From Clytia hemisphaerica (Eukaryota; Cnidaria; Hydrozoa; Leptothecata; Clytiidae), in assembly GCA_902728285.1 (NCBI GenBank), contig CACVBU010001128.1:337531-401530 (forward strand): DNA of 64,000 bases, written 5' to 3'. The position numbers were made by a program, and so were the translations under genes. Under the pieces are notes generated by a model. It was given only the letters and a program-made list of their open reading frames with translations. It was not told the origin of the DNA and ran no database searches. Numbering within the stretch: position 1 is the first letter of the stretch; the number at the start of each line of letters is the position of its first letter. This document shows positions 60,801 through 64,000 of the stretch, piece after piece.

Positions 60801-63800
60801 TTTTACGTATGTTTCATAAAACTGATCTACCTTGAATTCGGTTGGTCTTTGTTGCTTACTACTCAACAGCATGTTTTCATCGATAATGAATTGTTTCTCA
60901 TAGCGATGCATCCAAGCAAAAGTCTTACACATCCTCAAAGAACCTTACGTCACCGAACTAAAAATTCAAAACTGTTTCTCGCGATCTAAATCAGATGACA
61001 TGTCACTGAAAATCTGTCGAAATGTCATCTCTGCGCAAAGCAAATACCATCCTAACCGTCAACTGATATTGAGCTACATGCTTAACAATCTAAAAGACAA
61101 ATTACTCGAGTCTGAGAAAAAGAACTGTCTGCTTAATCAGTTAGGTATTTACTGTATCGAAGCACTACCGGAAGGACTCCGAGAGTCCTACATTCAACTT
61201 CAGCACAAACCTATTCTGATTTTGGAGCAGTTATTGATGAATCTCAAGGTGAAGGTCGCTAGCAAAGTCATCGCAATCATTCAAAGGGAGATTGGGAAAG
61301 ATCAACTGTTAACTAGTCTATCAGGACAATGTGACGACTTGCTTGGCAGATATGCAAAGTTGGCAATCAAACTTGAAACTATCAATAGAGATAATGATGG
61401 TAAGCTATTTCTTAAATATTTTTCTGTTTTAGAGGATTTAAGATTCTGTAGTGCTCTCTTTCTCCTATAAATTGAATAAAAACAATTTATTTATCAAAAC
61501 TTCATCTTTATCCCTCAAACTTGGTAAACATTGGAGCCGCCTCCATAACCTGAACCTATATTACTCGGATGTCTCTTTAACTTGAACAAGTTTTCAGGTC
61601 CATTCAGTTAACAATTCCTCATAAACCAGTCTCCATATAACTCGGACAAACTTGTGTCCCCCGTGCGAGTTTAACCACTGAATATCTTCAGATTTACAGG
61701 TTTTTAGAATTAAGACATCAGAATATGGATCATTCTAGAACAATCATGACATGTTAAAAATAAAGTTAATCTCAAAGATGAGCCAATAGAAAAGTATTGG
61801 AAATAATCTGAAATTCTTTATTTCTTGTTACAGACGCAGGATCGATCAGTCCTGTGATGAGCAGTAAAGAGCAAGAATTTCGTGAACGGAAGAGTAGTAC
61901 GTCATCATTCAACAAGACACAGGGTGCGATCAGTGGTGAGAAGAGTATGGAGTTCATACCACCTTCAAATAGCGCCAAGAAAGAAGAATGGGTCAAAGAT
62001 GAGAAAGTTTCCTCCTGCATGAATTGCCATCAAGCTTTCAGCATGGTACGACATTCAACATTTTCTTTTAATCAACAAATTTGGAACTATGTAAAACCAT
62101 TCGTTTAGCCTCATTGGCCTTCCTTGGGATTGGAATCAAATTTATGTGGCCGGGCTAAAAATTGCAAAAAGTCGTTAGTGTTGAAAGGGCCGGCGTAATA
62201 AAAGGGCCGATAAGGTATAAGGTATATAGCCTTGAAATTAACGTGAATTTTATTTGCTTTTTCAAAGACACGACGGCTGGTTTTAATTAAGGGGTTTTTA
62301 TTGACACGAAATTCTTCAATTCGTATTAATAAAAGGACTAGTAATATTCGTGTAATAAAGTATTTAATCAGTCGAATGAGCTGAACCTCAACCTCCTATT
62401 TGTTTTTTCTAGTTCAACCGGCGTCACCATTGCAGACATTGTGGCCGTGTAGTTTGCGCAACGTGCTCCACTTATTTCTGTCTTATGGCTGGTTTCCAAA
62501 GAAAAGAAAGAGCCTGTCGCCCATGCTACTATTACCTCGAAAAGTGAGTATCGGAAAGCTTTGATGTATATTTTTTTCAATCAAATGTCTTCTAACTATG
62601 TTCTTATCCAGTTCTTAGTTCCAAAAAAGCTTTTATAATTTGTTCCAGTTTATAAAAGATTCAACATCGGGTGGCTCAGCTACCTTTAATGGTTAAAAAG
62701 TTAGCATTCATCAAAAGAATCTTGATAAAAGAATTTCATCGTTTGGTAGCTACTACTAAATGATTATGTTATTTTATTTTTTAGTATTCCGCTTCCAAAT
62801 GAACCATCCTCCAAATTCGGTAATTTCACTTCCAAACTATTAGTCTTTACTGAAATGAATTCAATTGGAGTCAGCTTCCGCGTGCCAAGATCACTGGTAG
62901 TATAGTATAGTGTCTCACTATTATGATATTGGAAAATTGTGTATTGTATTATCTCCAGAACTAGATTTAACCACGCCAAATATTTCTATCGATTATATGT
63001 CAAACTAAATGACAAATATAGTATACCCGTGGATATTCCATATAACGTGAAAGGGTTTCTTTCTCCTTGTTTTCTAGTTCGCTCTCAAAGTATGGATCGG
63101 ACAGTGGAAATTCCCAGCCCTCCACCCATGCAATCAATGGTTGATATGGATTGGTTCTTGTCCGCTGATGAGTCAGAAAATGTCAATGTGTTAGAGGACT
63201 TCCGATTTGAACAGGTTTGATTTTGACTTTGACTTTATCATTTTATCATCATTAATCCAAATATATTTGTGGTTTACACATCTACAATTTCATCCTTCCT
63301 TTCTCATAGGCTCCCAATGCATCCCTGTGTTTGGCCATCGTTGATTTGTACAGTAATTCGAAAGCTGCGTGTGGGTTGCTGTTAAAATTTTGTAATGATT
63401 TGTCGCAGTATCTGCAAGGACCAAACCCTGAAGTTGATGTCTCCATTGTGTCAGGGTAAAAAGAATTTTCATTTTCTTTAAGTTCTTTTAGCGATATTGT
63501 AAAAGGAGCTGAAAAATGGCTTCCATCAATTCTGATTGAAAACTTAGATAACTTTCGGTCCTGGATAAAGTATAGATATAGAAGATCCTCTATCCTACTG
63601 AACCTTTTATAAAACTTTCTACTTGAAAAATAAAGGATGGCTGGAAATTTAAAGTTAAATCTTACATTTTGTTCAACATCTTTCTTGTAGGATGATTGAG
63701 TTCATTTTGAATCAAGCCAAACTGAAATTCATGAAGAACAGCGATTTCGGTGGTGTTGAGCTGTGTGATACGTAAGACGAAATTCTTTGTGCATGGATAA

Positions 63801-64000
63801 TTTTAGTTTGCACGTTTCTGCTACTTACTGCTACCTACATAGATGTTTGTAAATCCAGGATTGGGGAATTTTTAGCTGCGCGCAATCATTTACTGAACAA
63901 AGTATGCTGCACTGCCGTCTGATTTTGGAATATAAATTGAGAGGACAAACTAATCTGCCATTTATGTTATACTGGTGACTTGCAGCCGAGGAATATATAT
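45838..64000 (+). CDS. ZFYVE26: ZFYVE26 (spastizin) orthologue, 3' incomplete
   Basis: Exons in phase: 45838-45995, 48511-48592, 48830-48922, 49049-49669, 49802-49969, 50319-50404, 53342-54191, 54317-54473, 54667-54795, 56297-56623, 56798-57643, 57947-58324, 58514-58605, 58841-58933, 59054-60205, 60412-60588, 60904-61399, 61834-62045, 62413-62543, 62785-62819, 63078-63214, 63310-63455, 63691-63771, and 63986 to the edge; about 2220 codons. The match to vertebrate spastizin is collinear: ENIFSLL near residue 535, LEQLLMN before the FYVE finger, EFIPP..WVKDE, NRRHHCRHCG, then EQAPNASLCLAI and LCDTEEYI. The human protein is about 2540 residues, so roughly 300-400 C-terminal residues lie outside. 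Known role: PI3P-binding partner of spatacsin and AP-5 in late endosome/lysosome reformation and cytokinesis. The start ATG is in AACATGG. Some acceptors (59054) are weak. Confidence 0.93.
46170..48165. repeat. satellite-bearing composite repeat in ZFYVE26 intron 1
   Basis: Both flanks carry TTCGGGACT/AGTCCCGAA motifs (about 46185-46800 and 48062-48155), several followed by CAAGTAAAAGTATATATAG. An 86-bp array lies in the middle. The outermost motifs face each other, so it may be one transposon with satellite-like interior, but no clean target duplication was found. It makes up most of the 2.5-kb first intron. Confidence 0.6.
46893..48062. repeat. 86-bp hairpin satellite, 14 copies
   Basis: ATTCCGCC or a one-base variant starts at 46893, 46979, 47065, 47151, 47237, 47323, 47409, 47495, 47581, 47667, 47753, 47839, 47925 and 48011, always 86 bases apart. 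In each unit ATTCCGCCTTCTTT pairs with AAAGAAGGCGGAAT about 26 bases on, then a roughly 32-base spacer follows (ACACTACTTTGGACTTACTG...). Variation is by substitution only. The edge units are the most diverged. Confidence 0.9.
48162..48214. mobile_element. right-end fragment of the poly-G TIR family
   Basis: GTCGAAAAATTAATTAGC, a G-run, then GGCCATTAGGTACCCGAGAG match the right end of 27023-27361. No left end was seen nearby, so it is a relic or chimaeric junction of the 46-48 kb repeat. Confidence 0.6.
50520..53282 (-). mobile_element. young 5'-truncated non-LTR retrotransposon in ZFYVE26 intron 6
   Basis: It is antisense to the host gene. The 5' part (53282 to about 52476) encodes the C-terminal half of an APE-type endonuclease with GDFNYKDINW, DLILTN and SDHSVLSF. 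The reverse transcriptase follows to the stop near 50566, with NYRPVSLTS, DVIYFDFAKAFDTVPH, SGVPQGSVLGPLLF and the catalytic FADDT (about 51383-51397). One frame break falls at the T6 run 52470-52475; otherwise the frame is open for roughly 890 codons. The N-terminal endonuclease and any ORF1 are absent. The 3' tail is short and ends in an AATTAAATTAAAAT-like stretch. It is CR1/L2-like by motif. Confidence 0.85.
55169..56232. mobile_element. GGACCTACC element with internal duplication, ZFYVE26 intron 9
   Basis: GGACCTACC at 55169 is inverted as GGTAGGTCC at 56232. Inside, a block of about 180 bases (about 55223-55405) recurs at 55716-55895 with about 80 percent similarity by eye, including ACGGAGCCCGATTTTC and GGGTTTTTTGGACTTTGTGA. 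No transposase frame. Confidence 0.6.
61834..62543 (+). other. ZFYVE26: FYVE zinc finger exons of ZFYVE26
   Basis: Two exons (61834-62045, 62413-62543) encode WVKDEKVSSCMNCHQAFSMF, NRRHHCRHCGRVVCATCS and ACRPCYYYLE. The eight zinc-ligating cysteine/histidine positions are present, as are the WxxD motif and R-R-HHCR basic patch that bind phosphatidylinositol 3-phosphate. The RVC motif reads RAC, a mild departure. The intron splits the finger after FSM. Residues about 2023-2083. Confidence 0.93.

Overview
This is AT-rich, intron-rich animal nuclear DNA, most likely from an invertebrate. Three multi-exon genes on the + strand can be rebuilt from GT-AG introns with consistent phases, separated and invaded by many small inverted-repeat transposons. 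No bacterial-type operon, CRISPR array, rRNA or tRNA was seen. The species cannot be named from the sequence.

Layout. 1-10.6 kb is repeat country: a 5.2 kb element (1180-6402) bounded by CCAGACG inverted termini and a 6-bp target duplication, with other elements nested in or beside it. 10.68-16.71 kb is a six-exon gene for an unrecognised, probably nuclear protein of about 826 residues carrying two copies of a C-x2-C ... C-x2-C module. 16.9-22.3 kb is mostly transposon remnants, with a possible 41-residue membrane microprotein and scraps of protein-like sequence. 22.36-35.04 kb is a 20-exon gene for a family B (adhesion-like) seven-helix receptor of about 921 residues: signal peptide, von Willebrand type C-like repeats, an LDL-receptor class A module, a hormone-receptor-like cysteine segment and seven helices. 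35.9-45.4 kb is a nested transposon graveyard built in and around an old minus-strand non-LTR retrotransposon. It also holds an A-B-A' duplication that looks like template switching or an assembly error. 45.84 kb to the window end is the ZFYVE26 (spastizin) orthologue, 24 exons seen, running off the right edge after the FYVE finger.

The ZFYVE26 introns hold a 14-copy, exactly 86-bp-periodic hairpin satellite (intron 1), a young 5'-truncated antisense non-LTR retrotransposon with one A-run frameshift (intron 6), and an inverted-repeat element (intron 9).

The genes show no obvious functional link. The most unusual content is the mobile DNA: two cohorts of inverted-repeat elements are defined by exact target duplications (6 bp with CCAGACG ends; 7 bp with mostly CA ends), and several element families have subterminal zones packed with a private short motif. 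All splice models are read by eye and untested by transcripts.
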